Shown here one piece after another: positions 6,905 to 15,313 of a stretch of DNA of 49,762 bases. The notes below the pieces were generated by a model. It saw only the letters and a program-made list of their open reading frames with translations, ran no database searches and was not told where the DNA came from. The first letter of the stretch is position 1. Each line of letters starts with the position of its first letter. The stretch is from Gemmatimonadales bacterium (GTDB lineage: Bacteria; Gemmatimonadota; Gemmatimonadetes; Gemmatimonadales; GWC2-71-9): contig JAICUF010000009.1 of assembly GCA_025935995.1 (NCBI GenBank), forward strand, positions 1 through 49,762, in the 5' to 3' direction. The position numbers and the translations under genes were made by a program.

Positions 6905-8957
6905 CCCAGCAGCGGAGCGCCTCCGCCACGCTCCACGCCTGGGCGATGCAGCCGCGCGACGTGTAGGGGGATTCCGCGTCGAACACCTCCGCGATGGAGC
7001 CGACGCCGAATTCGCCGAGGTCCGCCGCGAGCCCCTCGACGAGCCCACGGGCCACCGAGCGGTCATCGGGGTGCGCCTTGAGCCAGGCGTCGATCCAGGG
7101 TCCCATCAGCCAGCCCCACACCGTGCCCTGGTGATACGCCGCGTCGCGCGCGCGGAGATCGCCGTAGTAGCGGGGCTTGTACTCGGGGTGACCGGGCGCG
7201 AGGGAGCGGAGCCCGAACGGCGTCAGCAGCCGGTCGCGTACAACGTTGAGGACCGGATCCCACCGCTCGCGGTCGAGCACGGGGTTCGGCAGTGAGATCG
7301 CGAACACCTGGTTTGGCCGGCAGGATGGGTCGTCGCCGTGCTCGCCATCGACGACATCGTAGAGGCAGCCGGTCGCCGGATTCCAGAAGCGGCGGTTGAA
7401 CGATTCGCGGACCCGCTCCCGCTCCCTGGAGACCGGCGCCGCCGCGGCGGCGTCCCGCTCCTCGGAGAGCCACCGCTCCAGGAGGCAGAGCGCGTTGTAC
7501 CAGAGCGCGTTGATCTCCACCGCCTTGCCCCGCCGCGGCGTCACGACCCAGTCGCCCACCTTGGCATCCATCCACGTGAGCTGGTAGCCGGCTGCGCCCT
7601 GACGCAGGAGCCCGTCGGCAGGGTCCACCCCGATGCCGAAATCCGTGCCTTCGATGTGCCGGCGCACGATGTCGAAGAGCGTGGGCAGCAGGAGCCGGAG
7701 CGTCCAGCGATCGGCGGTGGCGTCCACGTAGCGGTCGATCGCGTGGAAGAACCAGAGCGTCGCATCGGCGGTATGATAGAGTCCCTCGCGCTCACCCTCG
7801 GGGAACATGTTGGGGATGAGGCCGTCGCGGACGTAATGCGCGAATGTCCGCAGGATGAAGCCCGCCTCGGCGTGGCGGCCGGTCGTCAGCGTCAGCCCCT
7901 CCAGGCTGATCATCGTGTCGCGGCCCCAGTCGGTGAACCAGTGATACCCGGCGATCACCGTGCGCACCTCGTCGCCGCTCGCGTGCGCGCGCGCCATCTC
8001 CGCGGTCCGGCCCACGGGGACGATGACGAACTGATCGGCCGCGAGGACCAGCTCGGCGCCGATTCCCGAGCGGGCCGCCGGCGGCGCGGCGGTGAGGAGT
8101 CGCCTGCGGCGCTCGAGCTCCGAGCGGTGGGCGCCGTCGGCGTCGAGTGCCAGCATCACGTCGACGCTCTCGGTGGATGCGGCGAGCGTAGCGGGAGCAT
8201 CGGACGCAAGGTCGACAATGAACGCGCCAGGTGCCCAGAGGCCGCCGGTCGAGTCGTAGCCGCGATGGGCCTCGACGCGGTAGAGCAGCTCGGGCAGCCG
8301 CTCGGGATTGGCGGTGAAGCCGGGATTCCGGCCTGCGAGGCGGAGTCGCAGATCGGGCCGCTCGTCGCTCGCATGGATGACATAGTGTCCGTCCACCGCG
8401 CTGATGGCGTAGGAATCGTGCAGCGGCAGATTGACCGGCGCGTCGTGCGAGCGGAAATGCACGCCCGGCCGGAGCTCGAGCTGCACCGCGTCGCCCTCCA
8501 GCAGGCGGTAGGAGAGGTAGACCGTGTTCTGCCGGGCGGGGAGCACTACGCGCTTCTCGAGGAGGCGCCCCTCGATCAGGTACTCCCACACCGGCAGGCC
8601 GGCCTCGAGCCGGAAGCTCCGGAGATGCTCGAGCGGCGGGAGCTCCAGGCCGCCTTCCACCCGCTCCTGACCACCCAGCGCCGCCGAGGAGCCGTCGGGC
8701 AGGATCATCCGCTCGGCCACCCGGTTGAGCATGAGCGTGCGGCCGAGCGGGTTGGGGAGTGCCGCGATCAGGAGCCCGTGATAGCGGCGCGTGGCCACGC
8801 CGGCGATCGTGCCCGAGGCGTAGCCGCCAAGCCCGTTGGTGACGAGCCACTCGCGTCCCACCACGGCATCGGGGTGGCTCGCCGCCGTGCCGGGGCCGAT
8901 GATCCGGCGCACCACGCCGTCGGTGGCTCGAAGCGAGGACGGGGCGGAGGCGCTCAC
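6888..8957 (-). CDS. Amylo-alpha-1,6-glucosidase, GH133 glycogen debranching type
   Basis: 689 aa. An N-terminal domain (REWLVTNGLGGYASGTIAGVATRRYHGLL, typical of bacterial GDE_N) is followed by an (alpha/alpha)6 catalytic barrel with WFTDWGRDTMISLEGL, EINALWYNALCLLERW and YHQGTVWGWLMGPW. It hydrolyses alpha-1,6 branches in glycogen-like glucans. The GTG start at 8957 overlaps the treZ stop by 4 nt (GTGA), so the two are translationally coupled. Linear glucan from debranching would feed the trehalose route served by TreZ. Confidence 0.93.
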   Translation of the reverse strand: MSASAPSSLRATDGVVRRIIGPGTAASHPDAVVGREWLVTNGLGGYASGTIAGVATRRYHGLLIAALPNPLGRTLMLNRVAERMILPDGSSAALGGQERVEGGLELPPLEHLRSFRLEAGLPVWEYLIEGRLLEKRVVLPARQNTVYLSYRLLEGDAVQLELRPGVHFRSHDAPVNLPLHDSYAISAVDGHYVIHASDERPDLRLRLAGRNPGFTANPERLPELLYRVEAHRGYDSTGGLWAPGAFIVDLASDAPATLAASTESVDVMLALDADGAHRSELERRRRLLTAAPPAARSGIGAELVLAADQFVIVPVGRTAEMARAHASGDEVRTVIAGYHWFTDWGRDTMISLEGLTLTTGRHAEAGFILRTFAHYVRDGLIPNMFPEGEREGLYHTADATLWFFHAIDRYVDATADRWTLRLLLPTLFDIVRRHIEGTDFGIGVDPADGLLRQGAAGYQLTWMDAKVGDWVVTPRRGKAVEINALWYNALCLLERWLSEERDAAAAAPVSRERERVRESFNRRFWNPATGCLYDVVDGEHGDDPSCRPNQVFAISLPNPVLDRERWDPVLNVVRDRLLTPFGLRSLAPGHPEYKPRYYGDLRARDAAYHQGTVWGWLMGPWIDAWLKAHPDDRSVARGLVEGLAADLGEFGVGSIAEVFDAESPYTSRGCIAQAWSVAEALRCWVRTAG

Positions 8958-10810
8958 GGGGCCGGCTCCAGCACCACGGCGGCCTCCGCCGGAACCCGCC
9001 AGCCCTCATCGGTCAGGACGTCCGGAGTGCCGGCGCCGCCGTAGCGCGGATCCTCGGACGACCATCGAATGCGCCATCCCGCGCGGGTCGGTGCCGCGAG
9101 GAGCGGCTCCGGCGTCGGCTCGAGGTGCAGGGTGTGGCCCAGGTTCACCAGCACCAGTCGGTCGCCGGCGTCGGATGCGAAGAACCGGAGCGCGAAGGCG
9201 TTCTTTCCGAGCACGGCGCCGTCCACCGCGCGCGGCCGCTGCGAGTGGAAGGCGGCGTCGCTGCGGCGGAGCGCGATGAGATCGCGATGGAGTGCCACGG
9301 CCGCCGGATGTGCGGCGCGCTCGCTGAAGTCGAGCCGGGCGGACTCGAATGTCTCCGGCGCCGCGGGATCCGGCACCTGCGCCCGCATCTCCGGGAGAGC
9401 GAGACTCGGAAACTGCGAGAGGAAGCCGAGGCGTCCTTCCCGCACCTGAGCGGCGAGCTCGCCGGTGTGGTCGGCGAAGTAGGGGAACGGACTCGTCGCG
9501 CTGAATTCCTGACCCATGAAGAGCATCGGCGTGCCGGGCCCCAGGAGGAGCAGGGCCGTCATCGCGCGCCAGCGGCCCGGCGATGCCAGCTGATGGAGCC
9601 GCTCCCCGCGCGCGGAATTCGCCACCTGGTCGTGATTCTGGGTGAAGGTGACGAACTGTGCCGGTCTGAGGTCGAGTCCGGCGTGGCCCCGCGGCGCGGA
9701 CTGCCAGGCTGATCGCTGCCCCTGGTAGAGAAAGCCCCATTTGGCCGCGGAGATGAATTCCTGCGCGCTCCCGCGATAATCGCTGTAGTACGCCTCGTCC
9801 CGGCCGAGGAGGGCGACGGCTGCCGCGTGGTGGAAGTCGTCGTTCCAGATGGCGTCGAGGCCCAGCCCGCCGTGTTCGGCCGGCCGCGCGAGGCGCGTGT
9901 CCTGCGGCTCGTTCTCGGCGATGAGGAGGACGTGGCGGCCGCCGCCCGCCTCCCGGGCCGTCCGGCCGATCGCCGCGATGATGTGGTCGTCACTCCGGTC
10001 GTGCATGGCCTGGGTCGCGTCGAGGCGAAGCCCGTCCAGGTGATACTCCTCGATCCAGTGCCGGGCATTCGCCTGAAAGAATTCCCGCACCGGGCCGCTG
10101 TCCGCGCCGTCGAAGTTGAGCGGTTCGCCCCACTCGTTCTCATGATGCGGACTGAAGAACTCGTCCGCGAACTCGCGGATGTAGTTCCCGTCCGGTCCGA
10201 AGTGATTGTAGACCACGTCGAGGATCACGCCCAGGCCGGCGGCGTGCGCCGCATTGACGAAGGCGCGGAAGTCGTCGGGGCGCCCGTAGAGGCGCGTCGG
10301 AGCGAACAGGTTCACGCCGTCGTAGCCCCAGCCGAAGCGCCCGGGGAAATCGGCCACCGGCATCACCTCGACGGCGGTGATGCCCGCGGCGGCGAGCTGG
10401 GGCAGCTCGCGGGCCGCGGCGGTCCAGGTGCCCTCGCGGCTGAACGCGCCGATGTGCAGCTCGTAGAGGATCTGTCCCTCGAGCTCGAGGCCGCGCCAGC
10501 CGGTGTCGGTCCACGCAAAGGCGTGAGGATCGACGACCTCCGACGGTCCGTGCGGCCCCCCGGGCTGGAAGCGCGATGCGGGATCGGGGAAGGCGCCCGT
10601 CCCGTCGAGCCGGAAGCGATACCGGAAACCGGCCCCCGCGCCTCCGACGAGCCCCGCGAACCAGCCGCCGTCCTCCGGCGCGAGGGCGGTGGGCCGGCCG
10701 CCATCCTCCTCGAGCACCTCGACCCTTTTCCGTCGCGGCGCCCACACCCGGAAGTGGGCGCCGTCGGCGGTGATCTCGGCACCGAAGGGCAATCGTCGCG
10801 TGCAGGTCAT
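8954..10810 (-). CDS. treZ: Malto-oligosyltrehalose trehalohydrolase
   Basis: 618 aa GH13 enzyme with an N-terminal CBM48-like domain (FGAEITADGAHFRVWAP). The catalytic barrel shows VVYNHFGPDGNY, DGLRLDATQAM (nucleophile Asp, about residue 263), LLIAENE (acid Glu, about 297) and TQNHDQ (transition-state Asp, about 392). It releases trehalose from maltooligosyl-trehalose. The partner TreY, which makes that substrate, is not in this window. Upstream of the ATG is TAAGAT followed by CGAGC and the start codon, with no Shine-Dalgarno sequence. It may be leaderless. First gene of a two-gene operon with GH133. Confidence 0.93.
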   Translation of the reverse strand: MTCTRRLPFGAEITADGAHFRVWAPRRKRVEVLEEDGGRPTALAPEDGGWFAGLVGGAGAGFRYRFRLDGTGAFPDPASRFQPGGPHGPSEVVDPHAFAWTDTGWRGLELEGQILYELHIGAFSREGTWTAAARELPQLAAAGITAVEVMPVADFPGRFGWGYDGVNLFAPTRLYGRPDDFRAFVNAAHAAGLGVILDVVYNHFGPDGNYIREFADEFFSPHHENEWGEPLNFDGADSGPVREFFQANARHWIEEYHLDGLRLDATQAMHDRSDDHIIAAIGRTAREAGGGRHVLLIAENEPQDTRLARPAEHGGLGLDAIWNDDFHHAAAVALLGRDEAYYSDYRGSAQEFISAAKWGFLYQGQRSAWQSAPRGHAGLDLRPAQFVTFTQNHDQVANSARGERLHQLASPGRWRAMTALLLLGPGTPMLFMGQEFSATSPFPYFADHTGELAAQVREGRLGFLSQFPSLALPEMRAQVPDPAAPETFESARLDFSERAAHPAAVALHRDLIALRRSDAAFHSQRPRAVDGAVLGKNAFALRFFASDAGDRLVLVNLGHTLHLEPTPEPLLAAPTRAGWRIRWSSEDPRYGGAGTPDVLTDEGWRVPAEAAVVLEPAP

Positions 10811-10836
10811 GCTCGATCTTAACAGCGCACTTCGGT

Positions 10837-10866
10837 TTGCGGCGGAGCCTGCCTCACGATTAGGAT
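10837..10866 (+). promoter_or_regulatory. Promoter for the DUF1015-serA-serC operon
   Basis: TTGCGG (10837-10842), an 18-nt spacer and TAGGAT (10861-10866) lie directly before the first gene. A transcript start 7-10 nt after the -10 box would fall at or next to ATG 10876, which predicts a leaderless mRNA. Confidence 0.45.
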
Positions 10867-12117
10867 GTGAGCGACATGCGGCTCAATCCGTTCAAGGCGC
10901 TCCGCCCCGATCCCGCCCTCGCCAGCCAGGTTGCCGCCGTTCCCTATGACGTCGTGACCCGTGACGAGGCGGCACGGCTTGCGGAGGGGAATCCGCATTC
11001 GTTTCTGCACGTCGGCCGCAGCGACATCGACCTCCCGCCCGATACCGACCCGCACGACGATCGCGTCTACGCCACCGCGCGCGCGGCGCTCGACCGGTTC
11101 GTGGCCGAGGGCGTGCTCCACCGGGACGCGGAACCCTCGCTCTACGTGTATCGGCAGGAGATGGGCGGGCGGGTGCAGACCGGCGTCGTCGGCTGTGTGC
11201 ACATCGACGACTACGAGCGCAACGTGATCCGCAAGCACGAGAAGACGCGGAAGGACAAGGAGGACGACCGCACGCGCCACGTCCTCACGCTCGACGCGAA
11301 CGCTGAGCCGGTGTTCCTGACCTACTGCGGCAACGCGGACGTGGATCGGCTGGTCGAGCGCGCCTCGAAGAGCGAGCCGCTCTACGACTTCACCGCCGAG
11401 GACGGGGTGCGCCACACCGTGTGGCGGGTGGCCGATACGCGCCCGCTGTCCGAGGCGTTCGGTCTGGTGCCGGTCGCGTACGTCGCCGACGGGCATCACC
11501 GCTCGGCGAGCGCCTGGCGCGCGGGGCGCGAGAAGCGCGCCGCCAACCCGAACCACTTCGGGAACGAGGAATACAACTGGTTCCTCGCGGCGCTCTTCCC
11601 CGCCGATCAGCTGGCGATCCTGCCCTACAATCGCGTCGTGAAGGATCTCGGCGGCCGGACGGCCGATCAGGTGCTCGAGCGCCTCCGCGCCCTCGGCCAG
11701 GTGCGCCGCACCGACGACCCGGTGCCGCCGCGGGCGGGCGCGTTCTGTCTCTACGTCGATCACCAGTGGTATCTCGTCGAGCTCGATGCCGGCGGGATTC
11801 CCGCGGATGACCCGATCGGCTCCCTCGACGTGAGCCTCCTCCAGGATCGCATCCTCGGCCCGATTCTCGGGATCGGGGATCCGCGGACCGACCAGCGCGT
11901 GGACTTCGTCGGCGGCATCCGGGGCACGCGGGAGCTGGAGCGGCGCGTCGACTCGGGGGAGATGGCGCTCGCGGTGTCGATGTACCCGACGACGCTCGGG
12001 CAGCTCATGCGGGTCGCCGACGCGGGCGAGGTGATGCCGCCCAAGAGCACCTGGTTCGAGCCCAAGCTCCGGAGCGGGCTCCTCGTCCACACGCTGGATT
12101 CGCCGGAGACCGCATGA
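10867..12117 (+). CDS. DUF1015 family protein, linked to serine biosynthesis
   Basis: 416 aa from GTG 10867, or 413 from ATG 10876. The ATG fits better with the adjacent -10 box. It matches the DUF1015 family: MRLNPFKALRPDP at the start, VPYDVVTRDEA, RKHEKTRKDKEDDRTRH, and a conserved VADGHHRSASAWRAG. The DGHHR motif resembles that of ParB/sulfiredoxin-fold kinases, which include free-serine kinases. Its stop overlaps the serA start (ATGA). With serA and serC following, a role in serine metabolism is likely. The activity itself is not established here. Confidence 0.85.
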   Translation: MSDMRLNPFKALRPDPALASQVAAVPYDVVTRDEAARLAEGNPHSFLHVGRSDIDLPPDTDPHDDRVYATARAALDRFVAEGVLHRDAEPSLYVYRQEMGGRVQTGVVGCVHIDDYERNVIRKHEKTRKDKEDDRTRHVLTLDANAEPVFLTYCGNADVDRLVERASKSEPLYDFTAEDGVRHTVWRVADTRPLSEAFGLVPVAYVADGHHRSASAWRAGREKRAANPNHFGNEEYNWFLAALFPADQLAILPYNRVVKDLGGRTADQVLERLRALGQVRRTDDPVPPRAGAFCLYVDHQWYLVELDAGGIPADDPIGSLDVSLLQDRILGPILGIGDPRTDQRVDFVGGIRGTRELERRVDSGEMALAVSMYPTTLGQLMRVADAGEVMPPKSTWFEPKLRSGLLVHTLDSPETA

Positions 12118-13334
12118 AGGTCCTGATCGCCGACAAGTTCGAGAAGGTGGGCGTGGACGGCCTCAAGGAGCTCGGCTGCGAGGTCACGCTGCAGCCGGAT
12201 CTCACGGCCGAGCAGCTGCCGGACGCGGTGCGCGCGGCGGACCCGGCGGTCCTCATCGTGCGCGGCACGAAGGTGAGCGCGGCCGCGCTCGAGGCGGGCG
12301 CGAGCCTCGGCCTCGTGATCCGCGCCGGGGCGGGGATCGACACCATCGACGTCGCGGCCGCGTCGGCCCGCGGCATCTTCGTCTCCAACTGTCCGGGGCG
12401 AAACTCGGTCGCCGTCGCCGAGCTCGCCCTCGGGCTCCTCCTCGCCTGCGACCGCCGCATCCCCGACCAGGTCGCCGACCTGCGGGCCGGCCGCTGGCGG
12501 AAGGGGGAATATTCGAAGGCGCGCGGGCTCTACGGCCGCACCATGGGGATCGTCGGGCTGGGCCAGATCGGCCGGGAGATCGCCGTGCGGGCCAGGGCGT
12601 TCGGGATGCGGGTGGCCGCGTGGTCGCGCAACTTCACCGTCGAAGAGGCCGCCCGCATCGGGGTGGAGTACTGCCAGACCCCGCTCGAGGTGGCGCGCGT
12701 GAGCGATGCGGTCTCGATCAACGTCGCGTCGACGCCCGAGACGAAGCATCTGGTGAACGACGAGTTCCTGGCGGCGATGCGGCCCGGGGCCTACCTCATC
12801 AACACGTCGCGCGGGTCGGTCGTCGACCAGGCGGCGCTCACGCGCGCCATCCACGAGAAGGGGATCCGCGCGGGCCTCGATGTCTTCCAGCAGGAGCCCG
12901 CCGGCGCGAGTGCCGACTTCGCCGACCCGATCGTGCAGGAGCCGGGGGTATACGGCACGCATCACGTCGGCGCGTCGACCGAGCAGGCCCAGGTGGCGAT
13001 CGCGCACGAGGTGCTCCGCATCGTCGGCGCGTTCAAGGAGACGGGCGCCGTCCCCAACTGCGTGAACCGGCTGGCCAAGAGCTCCGCACGGTACGTCCTG
13101 TCGGTGCGGCACCGGAACCGGCCGGGTGTGCTGGCCCACGTCTTCCGCGTGCTCGCCGACCGGCGCGTGAACGTGGAGGAGGTCGAGAACATCATCTATC
13201 ACGGCGCGCAGGCCACGCTGGCCCGCGTCCACCTCGACAGTCTGCCGGACGCCGCGGCCGTCGAGGCGATCCGCGGCGGGAACGAGCACATCATCAGCGT
13301 GGACCTCACCGCGCTCGACGGAAGGAACGGGTGA
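12114..13334 (+). CDS. serA: D-3-phosphoglycerate dehydrogenase
   Basis: 406 aa. It oxidises 3-phosphoglycerate to 3-phosphohydroxypyruvate with NAD+, the first step of serine synthesis. The Rossmann motif GLGQIG is at 148-153. Catalytic Arg (INTSRG), Glu (FQQEPAG) and His (THHVGAS) are in place. A C-terminal ACT-like domain ([21 protein letters not shown]) can bind a regulator, usually serine. It is the short SerA type without the intervening domain. Its ATG overlaps the DUF1015 stop. Confidence 0.95.
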   Translation: MKVLIADKFEKVGVDGLKELGCEVTLQPDLTAEQLPDAVRAADPAVLIVRGTKVSAAALEAGASLGLVIRAGAGIDTIDVAAASARGIFVSNCPGRNSVAVAELALGLLLACDRRIPDQVADLRAGRWRKGEYSKARGLYGRTMGIVGLGQIGREIAVRARAFGMRVAAWSRNFTVEEAARIGVEYCQTPLEVARVSDAVSINVASTPETKHLVNDEFLAAMRPGAYLINTSRGSVVDQAALTRAIHEKGIRAGLDVFQQEPAGASADFADPIVQEPGVYGTHHVGASTEQAQVAIAHEVLRIVGAFKETGAVPNCVNRLAKSSARYVLSVRHRNRPGVLAHVFRVLADRRVNVEEVENIIYHGAQATLARVHLDSLPDAAAVEAIRGGNEHIISVDLTALDGRNG

Positions 13335-13338
13335 CCTC

Positions 13339-14442
13339 ATGAGCGACCGCATCTTCAACCTCGGCGCCGGTCCCGGCGTGCTGCCCGAGCCGGTGCTCCG
13401 CCAGGCGCAGCAGGATCTCTGGAACGTGGCGGGAAGCGGCATGGGCGTGATGGAGCTCAGCCACCGCGGCAAGGTCTTCGACCGCATCATCGTCGAGGCG
13501 GAAGCGGCGTGCCGCGAGCTGGCGGGGATCCCCGACAACTATCGCGTCCTCTTTCTGCAGGGCGGCGCCTCGCTCCAGTTCTCCATGGTACCGATGAATC
13601 TCCTGCCGAAGGGCGGGACGGCGGACTACCTGGTCACCGGCGTCTGGTCGGAGAAGGCGGTGAAGGAAGCGAAGCGGTTGGGGACCGTGCACGAGGCGGC
13701 GAGCAGCGCCGACCGGAATCACAGCTACATCCCGCCGGCGAGCGCCATCCGCTACTCGGCGTCCCCGGCGTACGTCCATTTCACGACCAACAACACGATC
13801 TACGGCACGCAGTGGCGGACCGAGCCGGCGCCGCCGGCCGGCGTTCCGCTGATCGCCGATACCTCGAGCGACATGTACAGCCGCCCGATCGACGTGACGC
13901 GCTACGGCCTCATCTACGCCGGGGCGCAGAAGAATCTCGGGCCGTCGGGCGTGGTGCTCGTCATCGTGCGCGACGACCTGGTCGAGGCGGGAGCCACGGA
14001 TCTGCCGACGATGCTGCAGTACCGCACCCACGCGAAGGACCGCTCGCTCTACAACACGCCGCCGACCTTCGGGATCTACATGATGGGGCTCGTGTTCAGG
14101 TGGATCCGGTCGGAGGGCGGCCTCGCGGGGATGGCGGAGCGGAACGCGGAGAAGGCGACGGTGCTCTACGACTACCTCGACCAGAGCGACTTCTTCCGCG
14201 GGTCGGCGGAGCCGGAGAGCCGTTCGCTGATGAACGTGTGCTTCCGCGCGCCCACCGAGGAGCTGGAGGCGAAGTTCATCGCCGAGGCCTCGAAGCGCGG
14301 CTTCGAGGGACTCAAGGGCCATCGCTCCACCGGCGGGATGCGCGCGAGCATCTATAACGCCTTCCCCAGGGCGGGCTGCGAGGCGCTCGTGCAGTTCATG
14401 CAGGAGTTCGAGCGGGCCAACCGCGCCGCCGCCGTCTCCTGA
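13339..14442 (+). CDS. serC: Phosphoserine aminotransferase
   Basis: 367 aa class-V PLP aminotransferase. [15 protein letters not shown] is the diagnostic N-terminus, [10 protein letters not shown] follows, and the PLP-binding Lys is in [12 protein letters not shown]. The C-terminal [18 protein letters not shown] block matches SerC. It converts phosphohydroxypyruvate and glutamate to phosphoserine. It begins 4 nt after serA. No serB is seen, so phosphoserine dephosphorylation must be encoded elsewhere or replaced. Confidence 0.96.
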   Translation: MSDRIFNLGAGPGVLPEPVLRQAQQDLWNVAGSGMGVMELSHRGKVFDRIIVEAEAACRELAGIPDNYRVLFLQGGASLQFSMVPMNLLPKGGTADYLVTGVWSEKAVKEAKRLGTVHEAASSADRNHSYIPPASAIRYSASPAYVHFTTNNTIYGTQWRTEPAPPAGVPLIADTSSDMYSRPIDVTRYGLIYAGAQKNLGPSGVVLVIVRDDLVEAGATDLPTMLQYRTHAKDRSLYNTPPTFGIYMMGLVFRWIRSEGGLAGMAERNAEKATVLYDYLDQSDFFRGSAEPESRSLMNVCFRAPTEELEAKFIAEASKRGFEGLKGHRSTGGMRASIYNAFPRAGCEALVQFMQEFERANRAAAVS

Positions 14443-14446
14443 TGCG

Positions 14447-15310
14447 GTGAACCCGCTCGTCTCCACCGCATGGCTCGCCGACCGCCTGCACGACTCCCAC
14501 GTGCGGGCGGTCGATGCTTCGTGGTATCTCCCCGCGGCCGGGCGCGACCCCGCGGCGGAATTCCGCGAGGGACACATTCCCGGCGCCGTGCGCTTCGATC
14601 TCGATGAGGCCAGCGAGCCGGGCTCGCCGCTGCCGCACATGCTTCCGTCGGCCGAGCAGTTCGCCGCGCTCATGAGCGAGCTGGGCCTGGGTGACGACGA
14701 CATGATCGTGGTCTACGACGCGTCGGGGATCAATCTGAGCGCCCCGCGCGCCTGGTGGATGTGCCGCGTCTTCGGGCATGAGCGCGTGGCGGTACTGGAC
14801 GGAGGACTCGGCGCCTGGCGGCGGGAGGGAAGGACGCTGGAGACGGGAGACGCGGCGCCGCGGCCGGCCGGTCGCTTCACCGCACGCTACGACCCGACGC
14901 TCGTCCGGGATGTGCCGGAGATGCTCGAGATCCTCCGGTCCGGCGGGGCGCAGCTGGTGGACGCACGCTCGGCCGGCCGGTTCGCGGGGAGCGAGCCGGA
15001 GCCACGGCCCGGCCTCCGCGGCGGGCACATACCCGGGAGCCGCAGCATCCCGTTCCAGTCGCTGGTGGACGAGAGCGGGCGGATGCTCGGCGCCGACCAG
15101 CTGCGGGGAATCCTGCGAGCCGCGGGCGTCGGTCCGGCGCATCCGGTCGTCACCTCCTGCGGCTCCGGCGTCACCGCCTGCGCCGTCGCGCTCGCGCTCG
15201 AAGTGGCGGGGCTGCCGCCCGCCGCCGTCTACGACGGCTCGTGGACCGAGTGGGGCGGGCGCGCCGATCTGCCTGTGGAGACCGGGCCGCCACGGCCGCT
15301 GGAGCCGTAG
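14447..15310 (+). CDS. sseA: Thiosulfate/3-mercaptopyruvate sulfurtransferase
   Basis: 287 aa with two rhodanese domains. The first (LVSTAWLADRL, REGHIPGAVRFDLD) is non-catalytic. The second ends in the active-site loop TSCGSGVTACAVAL, and CGSGVTA is the form typical of 3-mercaptopyruvate sulfurtransferases. It transfers sulfane sulfur to thiol or cyanide acceptors. GTG start 4 nt after serC. Its place in a serine operon ties it to serine/cysteine sulfur metabolism. Confidence 0.92.
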   Translation: MNPLVSTAWLADRLHDSHVRAVDASWYLPAAGRDPAAEFREGHIPGAVRFDLDEASEPGSPLPHMLPSAEQFAALMSELGLGDDDMIVVYDASGINLSAPRAWWMCRVFGHERVAVLDGGLGAWRREGRTLETGDAAPRPAGRFTARYDPTLVRDVPEMLEILRSGGAQLVDARSAGRFAGSEPEPRPGLRGGHIPGSRSIPFQSLVDESGRMLGADQLRGILRAAGVGPAHPVVTSCGSGVTACAVALALEVAGLPPAAVYDGSWTEWGGRADLPVETGPPRPLEP

Positions 15311-15313
15311 CGC

